Origin: Actinoplanes sp. TFC3
GTDB lineage: Bacteria > Actinomycetota > Actinomycetes > Mycobacteriales > Micromonosporaceae
Assembly: GCF_001553785.1 (NCBI RefSeq)
Contig: NZ_LOJP01000001.1
Coordinates: 5,709,900 to 5,773,899 of the forward strand
Direction: 5' to 3'
Length of the DNA stretch: 64,000 bases
The notes beneath the pieces were generated by a model. That model searched no databases and was not told where the DNA came from. It worked only from the letters and a program-made list of their open reading frames with translations. A program made the position numbers and the translations under genes. The stretch's first letter is position 1. Every line of letters begins with the position of its first letter. This document shows, piece after piece, positions 6,776 to 15,159 of this stretch.

Positions 6776-8017
6776 GTGTCCGACGCCTACGAGCGCACCA
6801 GCCGCACGACCGCAATGCGCGATCGCGGCCGGATGACCTACGACCGCGACCTCGCCCACGCCATCCTGGACGGGGCCTACGACAGTTCTGTCGCGTTCGT
6901 GATCGATGGCGAGCCCCGGGTGCTTCCGATGCTGCACGCCCGCGTCGGTGAGACGCTCTATCTGCACGCCTCCACGGGCAGCCGGCTGGCGCTGTCAGCG
7001 CGCGAAAACGGTGTGTCCATTGCTGTTTCGGTGACGCTGATCGACGGGCTCGTCCTCGCGCGCTCGCAGTTCAACCACAGCGCCAACTACCGGTCCGTGG
7101 TGGCGCACGGTGTGGCCCGGCCGGTCACTGAGGACGCCGAGAAGAGGGCCGCGCTGACTGCGCTGGTGGACAAGGTCGCGCCCGGGAGGTCGGCTGAAAG
7201 CCGCCCACCAACGACCAAGGAATTGGCGACGACGGCGGTTCTGTCCCTGCCGTTGGCAGAGGTTTCCGTTCGGGTACGCGCAAGCGGCGTCATCGACGAC
7301 CCCGAGGACGAGCAGTTGCCGCACTGGGCCGGCGTCCTCCCCCTGCGCCGCACAGCCGGGCCGCCCGTACCCGCGTTCGGAGTCGGCCGACCGGCCCCTG
7401 CGTCGCTTCCGGGCACCCCGACGTCCCCCTGGTTCACGGCGGTGCCGCTGCGAGGACGACATGTGGCATTGGAACCCTTGGCGCAGTCTCATGTGGAGGG
7501 CCTGTTCAAGGCGCTGGGCGATGACGAGGTCTGGCAGTTCTTGCCGCATCGCCGGCCGCAGAACCTGGAGGAGATGACGGCGCACGTCAGCTCGGCGGCG
7601 CAACAGCACTGGGCGGGTGAACGGGTGCCGTGGGCTCAGTGCGACCCGGTTACCGGTGAAGTGATGGGCATGACGAGCTACCACGACCTCGACGAGACCC
7701 GGCAGTCCCTCGGGATCGGACACACGATGCTCGGCCGGCGCTGGTGGCGCAGCGCGGTGAACACCGAGGCCAAGCTTCTCCTGCTGGGGCGGGCTTTCGA
7801 GGTGCTCGGGGCGCAGCGGGTGTTCTGGTTCACCGACATTCGCAACGAGCGGTCCCAGCGGGCCATCGCGAGGCTGGGAGCTAGCCGGGACGGGATGATC
7901 CGGCGGCATCGGCTGAGACCGGACGGGACTTGGCGTGACTCGGTGCTGTTCGCCATGACTGCCGACGAGTGGCCTGCGGCTCGCGAGCGGCTGGCGGCTC
8001 GGCTGGAGCGTGGCTGA
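6776..8017 (+). CDS. Flavin split-barrel / GNAT acetyltransferase fusion
   Basis: A 413-residue two-domain protein. The N-terminal 215 residues resemble the pyridoxamine-phosphate-oxidase-like split barrel (AHAILDGAYDSSVAFVIDGEPRVLP, with HASTGSRLA, FNHSANYRSVVAHG and a C-terminal HWAGVLPL). The C-terminal part, from about residue 220 (VPLRGRHVALEPL), is a GNAT domain of the Acetyltransf_3 type, with GHTMLGRRWWRSAVNTEAKLLL and NERSQRAIARLGA. The GTG at 6776 is chosen because AAGGAGG precedes it; the frame extends further upstream into the operator. It is divergent from the MocR regulator, consistent with PLP-linked or amine-linked control. The substrate is unknown, and joining the two enzyme types in one chain is unusual. 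Confidence 0.87.
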   Translation: MSDAYERTSRTTAMRDRGRMTYDRDLAHAILDGAYDSSVAFVIDGEPRVLPMLHARVGETLYLHASTGSRLALSARENGVSIAVSVTLIDGLVLARSQFNHSANYRSVVAHGVARPVTEDAEKRAALTALVDKVAPGRSAESRPPTTKELATTAVLSLPLAEVSVRVRASGVIDDPEDEQLPHWAGVLPLRRTAGPPVPAFGVGRPAPASLPGTPTSPWFTAVPLRGRHVALEPLAQSHVEGLFKALGDDEVWQFLPHRRPQNLEEMTAHVSSAAQQHWAGERVPWAQCDPVTGEVMGMTSYHDLDETRQSLGIGHTMLGRRWWRSAVNTEAKLLLLGRAFEVLGAQRVFWFTDIRNERSQRAIARLGASRDGMIRRHRLRPDGTWRDSVLFAMTADEWPAARERLAARLERG

Positions 8018-8046
8018 CCGGACGACCGGGTGACCGGACGACCGGG
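8015..8046. repeat. 16-bp direct repeat at a 3' end
   Basis: TGACCGGACGACCGGG occurs twice head to tail, the first copy starting with the stop codon of the flavin/GNAT gene. A partial third copy follows at 8047-8070. Confidence 0.7.
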
Positions 8047-8126
8047 TGACTTACCGACTGGACGACCGGCGAGCGCGGCAGACCTAAGGGGATGGCTGGC
8101 CTGCCGCGCTTCGATGGAGATGGCCG

Positions 8127-8591
8127 TCAGGCGGAGGCCGGTTCGGTGACGGGGTCCTTGGCACTGGCGGGCGTCGCCGTGGCGGGGGCTGCGGTGCGGC
8201 GGCGCAGGAGGGCGTCCAGGGACCACGGGCCGGCTCCGAGGACGGCGATGACCAGGAACGTCCAGGCGTACAGGGCCGGGGTCACGCCGCCGTTCTGGAT
8301 CGGCAACAGGGCGTTGGGCTGGTGCACCACGAAATAGGCGTACGCCATGGAGCCGGACGCGAGGATGGCTGCCGGGCGGGTGAAGAGGCCGAGCATGACG
8401 AGGATGCCGCAGGCGAGCTGGATCAGGCCGGCGTACCAGTTGGGCCAGAGGCCGACTTCTACCGCCTTGCCGGTCTGCGGGTTGCCGCCGAAGAGCCCAA
8501 GAACCGATGCGGCGCCGTGCAGGCTGAACAGGAGGCCGATCACGATCCGGAAAACGGACCAGACGGGGGCGGCAAACCTGTGCGTGTCCAT
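8127..8591 (-). CDS. DoxX family membrane protein
   Basis: A 154-residue integral membrane protein with four hydrophobic segments. Family features are the N-terminal RIVIGLLFSLHGAASVLGLFGG, the WPNWYAGLIQLACGILVMLGL segment and AYAYFVVHQPNALLPIQNGG. DoxX proteins are small membrane subunits linked to quinone or thiol redox chemistry; in mycobacteria one forms a complex with superoxide dismutase and a thiol oxidoreductase. No such partner lies beside it. Start at ATG 8591 with AGGAG six bases upstream. It stands alone, convergent with the gene at its 3' side, and ends in an Ala/Thr/Pro-rich tail. Confidence 0.88.
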   Translation of the reverse strand: MDTHRFAAPVWSVFRIVIGLLFSLHGAASVLGLFGGNPQTGKAVEVGLWPNWYAGLIQLACGILVMLGLFTRPAAILASGSMAYAYFVVHQPNALLPIQNGGVTPALYAWTFLVIAVLGAGPWSLDALLRRRTAAPATATPASAKDPVTEPASA

Positions 8592-9273
8592 GCGTCACTC
8601 CTGAGGAATGGGGGAAGTCCACACCGTCGACCAGTAAAAGCCCCAGCCGTACCGATGCGAACCGGTAGACGGACGTTAATATGTTGAAGGTGCAACCTTC
8701 AACCCCTGATCCTGGGCAATCGACGCAGAACCATGTCAGAAACATGTGTCGCACATTTCGGGCACGTTAGAACCGCAGGTCACGTGTGGTCGCCTGGGAG
8801 TTACTTTCCGCGCTGGATTTTTGCTGAGGATTCGGTCTCGGGTTGGTGAATTGGGGGTGGAGCTGTCGCGGGCTGTTGGCGTGCGGGGATGCTTGGTGCT
8901 TCGCGGGGTGTTGACGTGGAGGCGTGGGTACACAGGGGCTGCTGGTAAGCGACGCCGGCTACGCGCAGGGCCGCTGACGCGCAGGGCCGCTGAGGCATGG
9001 GGCCGTTGGCACACACGGTCATTGGCGCGCAAGGCCACTGACGCATGGGCCGCTGGCAGTACACGGACCGTTGGTGCGAAAGGCCGCTGGCGCACATGGG
9101 CACTAAGCGAACACAGGCACTCAGCGAACACGGGCACTCAGCGAACAACGCCGTTAGCGTCCAGCGTCTTTAGCGTGCGGGCCTCCAGCGCACAAGGCCG
9201 CCGATGTGCAAGGCCGCCGGCGCTCAAGGCCGTATCCACAAGCGCTCCGGACGGAAGGCATGCCGGTGGGGCG
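8592..9273. other. Repeat-rich intergenic region
   Basis: A 680-bp gap between the DoxX and Spo0M genes. The DoxX-proximal 200 bp contain AT-rich patches that may hold its promoter. The Spo0M-proximal part is taken up by degenerate 16-bp tandem repeats. Open frames on both strands simply follow the repeat and show no family features. Confidence 0.55.
8958..9231. repeat. Degenerate 16-bp tandem repeat, about 17 units
   Basis: About 17 head-to-tail units of 14-18 bp cover 274 bp. Their approximate consensus is GCTGGCGCRCAAGGCC. Near-identical pairs occur (ACTCAGCGAACAC units, GCTACGCGCAGGGCC units) among more diverged ones. No longer spacers separate the units. The field ends about 40 bp from the stop codon of the Spo0M-like gene. 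Confidence 0.8.
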
Positions 9274-10026
9274 TTACGGGAGTGCGGGAAGGGCTTCGCG
9301 GAGGGCGGTTGCTGCGTCCGTTGGGGTGGCTGTGTGGTCCAGGCAGAAGCGGGCGTAGGAGTCTGTTGCGGGGCGCAGGAGGGTGCTGTGCTTCTCGTAT
9401 TCGAGGATTACTTCCAGGCCGGTTTCATCGGCTACGAAGGTTAGTTCTAGTTCGTCCATGAGCTTGTGCAAGGTTCGGGGCGGGGTGTACTCGAGTTCCT
9501 GGTAGAAGGGGAGTTCTAGGCGTACACCGTAGATTGCTCCTCTTTCGACGTTGGCGTTGTGGAAGGTGAAGCCTAGGGTTTCGAGTTCTTCCAGCACCAG
9601 GTCCTGGGCTGGGAGCGGGTGGACTGCGACCAGCTCGGCGTCGCCGCAGTCCACGTGTTCTTCTGTGGTTACCTCGGTGCGCAGGCCCATGGTCATTCCT
9701 GCCAGCAGCTCACCGTGGGCGTGGGTCAGCGGGGTTTCCCAGGGCGGCGTGATGGTGAAGGGGATGTCCTGGTGTTCCCCGGGTGCCAAGGTGAAACCCG
9801 CTGCTACCCAGGCTCGGTGAAATTCCAGCAGGGCGTCGCCGTCTTCCGCCTCGGCCCGGGTTACCAGGCCTACCGCGATGGTTTCGACGGCCACGTCGTA
9901 GTCGCCGCCCCGCACCCGGACCGCGCCCATGATCGGGGTGCCGGGGTAGGTGTCCGCAGTGGTCAGCACCGTGTGCACGGTGGGGCCGCCGAGGCCGAAG
10001 CCGCGCAACACCTTCTCGAACTCCAT
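9274..10026 (-). CDS. Sporulation-control protein Spo0M family
   Basis: A 250-residue arrestin-fold protein of the SpoOM family. Typical segments are the N-terminal FEKVLRGFGLGGPTVHTVLTTADTYPGTPIMGAVRVRGG, the central PFTITPPWETPLTHAHGELLAGMTMGLRTEV and the final DETGLEVILEYEK region. In Bacillus Spo0M influences sporulation and cytoskeletal or septal processes; in actinobacteria its role is largely unknown. The ATG at 10026 is preferred because GAAAGG lies eight bases upstream; a GTG nine bases further upstream is possible. The gene stands alone, followed on its 3' side by the 16-bp repeat field. Confidence 0.9.
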   Translation of the reverse strand: MEFEKVLRGFGLGGPTVHTVLTTADTYPGTPIMGAVRVRGGDYDVAVETIAVGLVTRAEAEDGDALLEFHRAWVAAGFTLAPGEHQDIPFTITPPWETPLTHAHGELLAGMTMGLRTEVTTEEHVDCGDAELVAVHPLPAQDLVLEELETLGFTFHNANVERGAIYGVRLELPFYQELEYTPPRTLHKLMDELELTFVADETGLEVILEYEKHSTLLRPATDSYARFCLDHTATPTDAATALREALPALP

Positions 10027-10116
10027 CCCCTTCACCTTTCGTCAAAGAAGACCGCGAGCCGCCGAGAAGGCCGAGCTGTCAAAGGGCGGCGAAAGCGCGG
10101 CCCCACCAAAGGGCGC

Positions 10117-11172
10117 TCAGCGCATGCGCCTGCCCACCGGGACCGGGTCGGTTTCGTCGTCGAACTCGCCGATCACCTGCTCCAGGAGGTCTTCCAGGGC
10201 CACGAAGCCGACCCGATGCCCACTTCTGGTCACCATGGCGAGTTGGGCCCGGGCAGCCCTCATCTGCGTCACCGCGTCGGTTACCGGGACCGCTGCGTCC
10301 AGGGTGAACGGGCGGTCCATCAAATCCTCAGCCGTCACGTCGCGGCCTGCTGTGGTGGCTCGTACGGCCTCGCGGACGTGCACCACGCCAACCACGTCGC
10401 CGGCGGCCGACTCCACGGCCAAGCGGGATCGGCCGCTGCGCAGGGAGGCTGCTTCGACGTCCAGGGCTGATGAGGACAGGGTTACCGTCACCAGCTGATC
10501 ATCGGCGATCAGGACCTCGGCGACCGTGGTCTCCTGCAATTTCAGCATGCTTGTCAGCAGTTCGGTTTGTTCGGCACCGATCAGGCCTTCCGCCCTCGAT
10601 CGCTCGAGGAGAATGTGCATCTCCTCGGGGCCGTGAGCCTGGGCCAGCTGATCCTGAGCGTGCACGCCGAAGGGGCGAAGGGCCGCGTTGGCCAGCCAGT
10701 TGAGCGCCACAAGCGCGGGGTGAACCACCCGTACGAAGCCCCGGAACGGCAACGCCAGCAGGGTGGCCGAGCGCTCCGGATCCGTGATGGCCCACGACTT
10801 TGGCATCATCTCGCCCAGCACCAGGTGCAGGAAGGTCACCACGATCAGGGCGACCAGCAGGGCGATGATCTCGCTGGGCACATCCGGCAGGCCCAGCCCG
10901 TGCAGCAGGGGGTGCAGCAGGTGCTCGATGGCGGGCTCGGCCAGGGCACCCAGGCCCAGCGAGCACAGGGTGATGCCGAGCTGGGCACCGGCCAGCATGA
11001 TGGACAGCTCGCGGCTGCCATCCAGGGCTGCCTTGGCGGCTCGGCTCCCCTCCGCGGCGGCGTGCTCCAGCCGGTAACGCTTGCTGGCGACCAGGGCGAA
11101 CTCGGCGGCGACGAAGAAGCCGTTGCCGGCGAGCAGCAGCAGCGAGCAGATGATGGCCCAGGTGGGGGTCAC
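10117..11172 (-). CDS. CNNM/CBS membrane protein (second of pair)
   Basis: A 351-residue hemolysin-type (CorC/TlyC) membrane protein with an N-terminal CNNM/DUF21 transmembrane domain of about 170 residues (WAIICSLLLLAGNGFFVAAEFALVAS, GITLCSLGLGALAEPAIE, VLGEMMPKSWAI) followed by a CBS pair. It lacks the C-terminal CorC_HlyC transporter-associated domain of its partner. CNNM/CorC proteins are connected with Mg2+/Co2+ efflux or homeostasis. The start is the GTG at 11172, whose GTGA overlaps the stop of the preceding gene, so translation is coupled and the two probably form a heteromer. Confidence 0.92.
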   Translation of the reverse strand: MTPTWAIICSLLLLAGNGFFVAAEFALVASKRYRLEHAAAEGSRAAKAALDGSRELSIMLAGAQLGITLCSLGLGALAEPAIEHLLHPLLHGLGLPDVPSEIIALLVALIVVTFLHLVLGEMMPKSWAITDPERSATLLALPFRGFVRVVHPALVALNWLANAALRPFGVHAQDQLAQAHGPEEMHILLERSRAEGLIGAEQTELLTSMLKLQETTVAEVLIADDQLVTVTLSSSALDVEAASLRSGRSRLAVESAAGDVVGVVHVREAVRATTAGRDVTAEDLMDRPFTLDAAVPVTDAVTQMRAARAQLAMVTRSGHRVGFVALEDLLEQVIGEFDDETDPVPVGRRMR

Positions 11173-12470
11173 TGTGCCACCTCCGAGATGCGTACGGACT
11201 CCGGTACGTGCCGGTCCACCGACAGCACGGCCAGCGCGGCTCCACTTTCCAGCGACACCGAGTCGCCGACCTGGGGAACCCGGCCCAGGTGGGTCATGAC
11301 CAGGCCCGACACCGTGTCGTACCCGTCGGCCTCGGGCAGGGTGAGCCCGGTGGCGTCGGCTACCTCGTCGATGCGCCACCGGGCGGGGACGATCCACGAG
11401 CCGTCGTCCTGCTGGGTGGGCGCCGGCTCGGGCAGGTCGTCCTCGTCGCGGATGGGGCCGACCAGTTCCTCGGCGATGTCCTCGAGGGTGATGATGCCGG
11501 CGAAGCCTCCGTACTCGTCCACGACGCAGGCCAGCTGGCGATGACCGCCGCGCAGGCGGTCCAGGATCGCGGGCAGGCGCAGCGAGGACGGGACGAACAG
11601 GGCGGGCGCGCAGAGGTCCTTGACCAACACGTTTGCCCGCGCGGACGGGGGCACGGCGAGGACATCGGCGATGCCGACCACGCCGGCGATTTCATCCACG
11701 CCGGTGCCGGAACGAACCGGGAAGCGCGATCGGCCGGTGTCCAGCAGCTCGATGACGCGGGTCGCGGGGTCGGCGGCCTGCACGGTGTGTACGTCCACGC
11801 GCGGCACCATCACCTCCGACGCGGTCCGGCGCCGGAAGTCGAGGCCGCGGTCGAGCAGCTCGCTCAGCTCCTCGGTGAGGTGCCCTTCCTCGCGCGACTC
11901 GGCGATGATCTGCTCGAGGTCCTCCTCGGTGGCACCCTCGGGCAGCTCTTCGATCGGCTCGATGCCCACGCGGCGCAGCAGCTTGGCCGCGGCCTTGTCG
12001 AACAGCTTGATGACCGGGCCGAACACCGCCAGGTACACCAGCGTGGAGCGGCTCAACGCCTTGGCCAGCGGCTCGGGCCGGGCGATCGCCAGGTTCTTGG
12101 GGGCGAGCTCGCCGAACACCATCTGCACGACGGTGGCGATCAGCAGCGCCAGCACGACGGAGATGCCGGTGGACACGCCGTCGGGGAGGCCGGTGACGCC
12201 CAGCAGCTCGGCGAAGCCCTCACCCAGGAACGGCTCGGCCACATACCCGACGATCAGGGCGGTGACCGTGATGCCGAGCTGGGCGCCGGAGAGCACGAAG
12301 GAGAGGCGTTCGGTGACTTTGAGTGCTCGCTCGGCGGCCTGGTCGCCCTGGTCGGCCTGCTGGCGCAGGCGGCCCCGATCGACGGCGACATAGCCGAACT
12401 CCTGGGCGACGAAGTAGCCGGTCACGGCCGTCACCAGCAGGACGAGCAAGAGACCCACCAGGATCAACAC
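11169..12470 (-). CDS. CNNM/CBS/CorC_HlyC membrane protein (first of pair)
   Basis: A 433-residue protein with a four-helix CNNM domain (residues 1-180, including GYFVAQEFGYVAVDR, LGITVTALIVGYVAEPF and VFGELAPKNLAIARPEP). A linker follows, then a CBS pair (about 205-335, with SEVMVPRVDVHTVQAADP and LACVVDEYGGFAGIITLEDIAEELVG), and a C-terminal CorC_HlyC domain ending near residue 430. The family acts in divalent cation (Mg2+, Co2+) efflux or membrane stability. The GTG start at 12470 has GGAG six bases upstream. A terminator-like hairpin lies 34 nt before the start and may attenuate the operon. Confidence 0.93.
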   Translation of the reverse strand: MLILVGLLLVLLVTAVTGYFVAQEFGYVAVDRGRLRQQADQGDQAAERALKVTERLSFVLSGAQLGITVTALIVGYVAEPFLGEGFAELLGVTGLPDGVSTGISVVLALLIATVVQMVFGELAPKNLAIARPEPLAKALSRSTLVYLAVFGPVIKLFDKAAAKLLRRVGIEPIEELPEGATEEDLEQIIAESREEGHLTEELSELLDRGLDFRRRTASEVMVPRVDVHTVQAADPATRVIELLDTGRSRFPVRSGTGVDEIAGVVGIADVLAVPPSARANVLVKDLCAPALFVPSSLRLPAILDRLRGGHRQLACVVDEYGGFAGIITLEDIAEELVGPIRDEDDLPEPAPTQQDDGSWIVPARWRIDEVADATGLTLPEADGYDTVSGLVMTHLGRVPQVGDSVSLESGAALAVLSVDRHVPESVRISEVAQ

Positions 12471-12503
12471 TGGGAGCTCCGGAAGTGCACAAGAAACACG
12501 GAA

Positions 12504-12522
12504 AGCCGGGCCAAGCCCGGCT
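12504..12522 (-). terminator. Terminator-like hairpin in the CNNM leader
   Basis: On the minus strand AGCCGGGC-TTG-GCCCGGCT is followed by TTCCGTGTTTCTTGTG, giving an 8-bp stem and a T-rich tract 34 nt before the GTG start of the first CNNM gene. It could be an attenuator, or a second terminator for the kinase operon. Confidence 0.45.
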
Positions 12523-12580
12523 GTCTACTGCCGATCATTTGTCAAAGGTATCAGCGTCCGCTGAACACGCGCTGTGAGTA

Positions 12581-12614
12581 TGCCGGGTCCGGGCGGGTGA
12601 ACCCGGACCCGGCA
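12581..12614 (-). terminator. Terminator of the kinase operon
   Basis: A perfect 13-bp stem, TGCCGGGTCCGGG with its complement, and an 8-nt loop lie about 160 nt past the stop of the kinase gene, ahead of the CNNM operon. Confidence 0.75.
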
Positions 12615-12776
12615 CAGCACTACGCGGAAAGCGACCGGACGGCGTACCCAGAGCTGCACCTGAGCGGCGGTCTTACGCCCTCGGCACCGGTGAAAGATGC
12701 CACCGGCGGGAATGCCCGCGGCGGTCGGCGATCAGGTTGCAGCCGGTCACGCCGTTGTTGCCGGAAGAGGCATACC

Positions 12777-14417
12777 TCAGGTGCCCGAGCCGGTGTAGAA
12801 GGTGCTGACGATCATGCCCCAGGTCGCGAAGTTCGCCGGCCAGTCCAGATCGCGGGTCATCAGCCCGTAGGCGTAACCCTCGCCGCCGACGGCCACCCAG
12901 CGGGTGATCGAGTGCATCCGCCCGCCGGTCGAGTCGAACGCGTACTCCCAGTCGGCGGCCTTGTTCAGCGCGGGCACGCGGTTGATGCCGTACTGCTTGT
13001 AGGCGGGCAGGGCGCCGACCGTGCGCAGCCGGCTCACCTCCTCGCGACAAGCCTTGACCGGATCCCCCCTGGGGTTGCGGGAGGCGTCGACGCTCAGCAC
13101 GCGGGGCGAGGCAGGGTCGCGGAAACAGAGGGTGGTGCCGATTTTCTCGTACGTCCACCCGTCGGGCACGGCGATGTGGAAGCCACCTTGCGAGAAGTAG
13201 GACCAGCCCGGATACAACGCCCAGTTACCCCGCAGCTTCTCGGCGTTCCGTTGCGGCGTCTTGGGCAGGTCAGCGGTGGTCGTACCCAGGCAATTGATGG
13301 GGGTAAATCCGCCCGGTGAAGCCGAGAAGCTGGACAGGGCCGGGGACGCCGATGGTTGCGCGACGGGCGGGGCGTTGTCCTTAGCGTGCAGCAGGAAGGC
13401 GCCGGCCACCGCAAGAATCACCACGGCGAGCGCTCCCCCGAGCGCGGGTTTGAGCCACCGGCGGCGGCGCGGCGTGGGTGGAGGCGTCGGCGGGTCGATC
13501 GTCAGGGGCGCGCTGGGGTGCTCTTCGAGAACCGGCGGCGGCGCGGGACTGACCGGCTTGCGCTGAGCCGGTACGACCGCACGCCCCGAATACAGCGAAG
13601 TGACCCCGGACACCGCGCGCAGCCGCTCCTCAACCTCGCGCGCGCCGAGCCGTTCCATCGGCTCACGCTGCAGCAACCCGGTCAGCACCGGCGCGAGCGG
13701 CCCGGCTCGTACCGGCATGTCGGGTTCCTCGGTCGCCAGCGCCATCAGCGTGGCCATCGCACTGTCGCGGGCGAACGGGGACCGGCCCTCCACCGCCGCG
13801 AACAGTGTCGCCCCGAACGACCACAGGTCCGATTCCACGGTTGAAGCACCGTCGCGCGCGCGTTCCGGCGACACGTACTGCGGGGAACCGACGACCAGCC
13901 CAGGACCAGTGACCGAGCCGTCATCGACGAACGTAGCCAGTCCGAAGTCGGTCAGCACGACCCGCCCGTCGTCGCCGATAAGCACGTTGTGCGGCTTCAC
14001 GTCGCGGTGCAGCACGCCGGCGCGGTGCGCAGCGGTAATGGCCTGCAGCACGTCGAGGCCTATCCGCGCGGCCTGCTCCGGCTCGTAGGGCCCGTCCTCG
14101 CCGATCACCTGGTGCAGCGAGCGCGACGGCACGTACTCCATCACGATCCACGGCTGCTCGTCGGCGTGCACCACGTCGTAGATCTTGACCACGTGCGGGT
14201 GGTTGAGGCGCGCGGCACTGCGAGCTTCGCGCAGCGTCCGGTCGCGCAGCCGCGCCTTCTCCTCGTCGGTCATCCAGTCGGGCGGCACGAACTCCTTGAC
14301 CGCCACGTCCCGGTCGAGCATCTCGTCGCGGGCCAGCCAGACCCGGCCCATGCCGCCGCTGCCGACCGGCTCGCGCAGGCGATACCGACCGGCGATGAGC
14401 ATCCGCCTGACCGCCAT
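12777..14417 (-). CDS. Membrane serine/threonine protein kinase
   Basis: A 546-residue PknB-like receptor kinase. The catalytic domain (residues 12-270) has the Gly loop GSGGMG (19-24), catalytic Lys41, HRDVKPHN (137-144), DFG (157-159) and SPER for the APE motif. A proline-rich juxtamembrane linker leads to one transmembrane helix (about 323-343). An extracellular domain of about 200 residues follows, with four Cys and a C-terminal fold seen in other actinobacterial kinase ectodomains, but no PASTA repeats. The ATG at 14417 is chosen because GGTGGAGG precedes it and the kinase domain begins 11 residues later. It follows the sortase gene by 61 bp in the same direction, suggesting an envelope-sensing role. 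Confidence 0.92.
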   Translation of the reverse strand: MAVRRMLIAGRYRLREPVGSGGMGRVWLARDEMLDRDVAVKEFVPPDWMTDEEKARLRDRTLREARSAARLNHPHVVKIYDVVHADEQPWIVMEYVPSRSLHQVIGEDGPYEPEQAARIGLDVLQAITAAHRAGVLHRDVKPHNVLIGDDGRVVLTDFGLATFVDDGSVTGPGLVVGSPQYVSPERARDGASTVESDLWSFGATLFAAVEGRSPFARDSAMATLMALATEEPDMPVRAGPLAPVLTGLLQREPMERLGAREVEERLRAVSGVTSLYSGRAVVPAQRKPVSPAPPPVLEEHPSAPLTIDPPTPPPTPRRRRWLKPALGGALAVVILAVAGAFLLHAKDNAPPVAQPSASPALSSFSASPGGFTPINCLGTTTADLPKTPQRNAEKLRGNWALYPGWSYFSQGGFHIAVPDGWTYEKIGTTLCFRDPASPRVLSVDASRNPRGDPVKACREEVSRLRTVGALPAYKQYGINRVPALNKAADWEYAFDSTGGRMHSITRWVAVGGEGYAYGLMTRDLDWPANFATWGMIVSTFYTGSGT

Positions 14418-14478
14418 CAGCCTCCACCCGTCGTCGATTGCCAGCCTAGCCGCGGCCCGGTTGCCCTGGATACCTCGC

Positions 14479-15159
14479 TCACCCGGCCACCGCGTAGACC
14501 ACCAGGTTGTCCCGGTAAGAGCGCAGCTTCCGGTCGAACACCCCGCCACACGTGATCAGCCGCAGTTCCCGGTCGGGGGTCGGTCCGTACACGCGCTCGG
14601 ACGGGAACGCCACCTTGGGATACCAGGCCGTCGAGGTGACGGTGAACGTGAGCGTCTTGCCGCCGCGGGTCACCTCGATGCGATCCCCGGCCGTCATCTC
14701 GCGCAGCCGGTAGAACACCGCCGGCCCGCTTTTGGAGTCCACATGCCCGGCCAGCACGGCCGGTCCCAGATCCCCGGGAGCGGTCCCCTCGGCATACCAA
14801 CCGGCCTTCTCGTTGCCCTTCGGCGCGACCAGTTCACCATCGGCGCCCTTGTGCAGATCCTCCAGGTCTGCGTCGACGCCGATGGCTTCGACCCGCAGGT
14901 GTGTCGGGGGCCCGCTGAGCGCGTTGGCGGCCTGCCCGAACGGGTCGGAAACACCCTCAGGATCAGGCCAATCCGACGGTACGGCCACAGCGCGCTCCGG
15001 CACCTCGGCCGGCGAAGCGACGGGCGCAGCCCAGCGCCCGCGATCCCCGGTGTCCTGGGGATCGCGGAGCATCAGGTAGCCCGTGCCTACGACAAAGGCG
15101 GTGAGCAGGGCTACTGATACGGGCAGGATGGCTCGCCGCGCTGTGGTGCGTACCGTCAT
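14479..15159 (-). CDS. Class F sortase
   Basis: A 226-residue membrane-anchored transpeptidase with an N-terminal hydrophobic segment (residues 10-30), a Pro-rich linker and the sortase barrel. The catalytic triad is readable: His139 in LAGHVDS, Cys204 in LITCGG and Arg216 in SYRDN. The TCGGVFD...SYRDNLVV ending is typical of the class E/F sortases of actinobacteria. It would cleave an LPXTG-like signal and attach the protein to the wall. Its ATG overlaps the stop of the DUF4397 gene (ATGA), so the two are translationally coupled, and the kinase gene follows. The LPVTG protein at the left of the window is a candidate substrate. Confidence 0.92.
   Translation of the reverse strand: MTVRTTARRAILPVSVALLTAFVVGTGYLMLRDPQDTGDRGRWAAPVASPAEVPERAVAVPSDWPDPEGVSDPFGQAANALSGPPTHLRVEAIGVDADLEDLHKGADGELVAPKGNEKAGWYAEGTAPGDLGPAVLAGHVDSKSGPAVFYRLREMTAGDRIEVTRGGKTLTFTVTSTAWYPKVAFPSERVYGPTPDRELRLITCGGVFDRKLRSYRDNLVVYAVAG

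Larger units (their letters stand above)
12471..12776. other. Intergenic region with two hairpins
   Basis: About 300 bp between the kinase stop and the CNNM operon start. It holds the two hairpins listed separately and a minus-strand TTGACA at 12545-12540. No gene is seen. Confidence 0.6.

Noticed and set aside
8958..9231. CRISPR array
   Set aside because: The 16-bp units are head to tail without unique spacers, are too diverged, and no cas genes are near.
11208..13319. 703-codon open frame antisense to the CNNM genes and the kinase 3' end
   Set aside because: It runs through two terminator hairpins and three real minus-strand coding ends.
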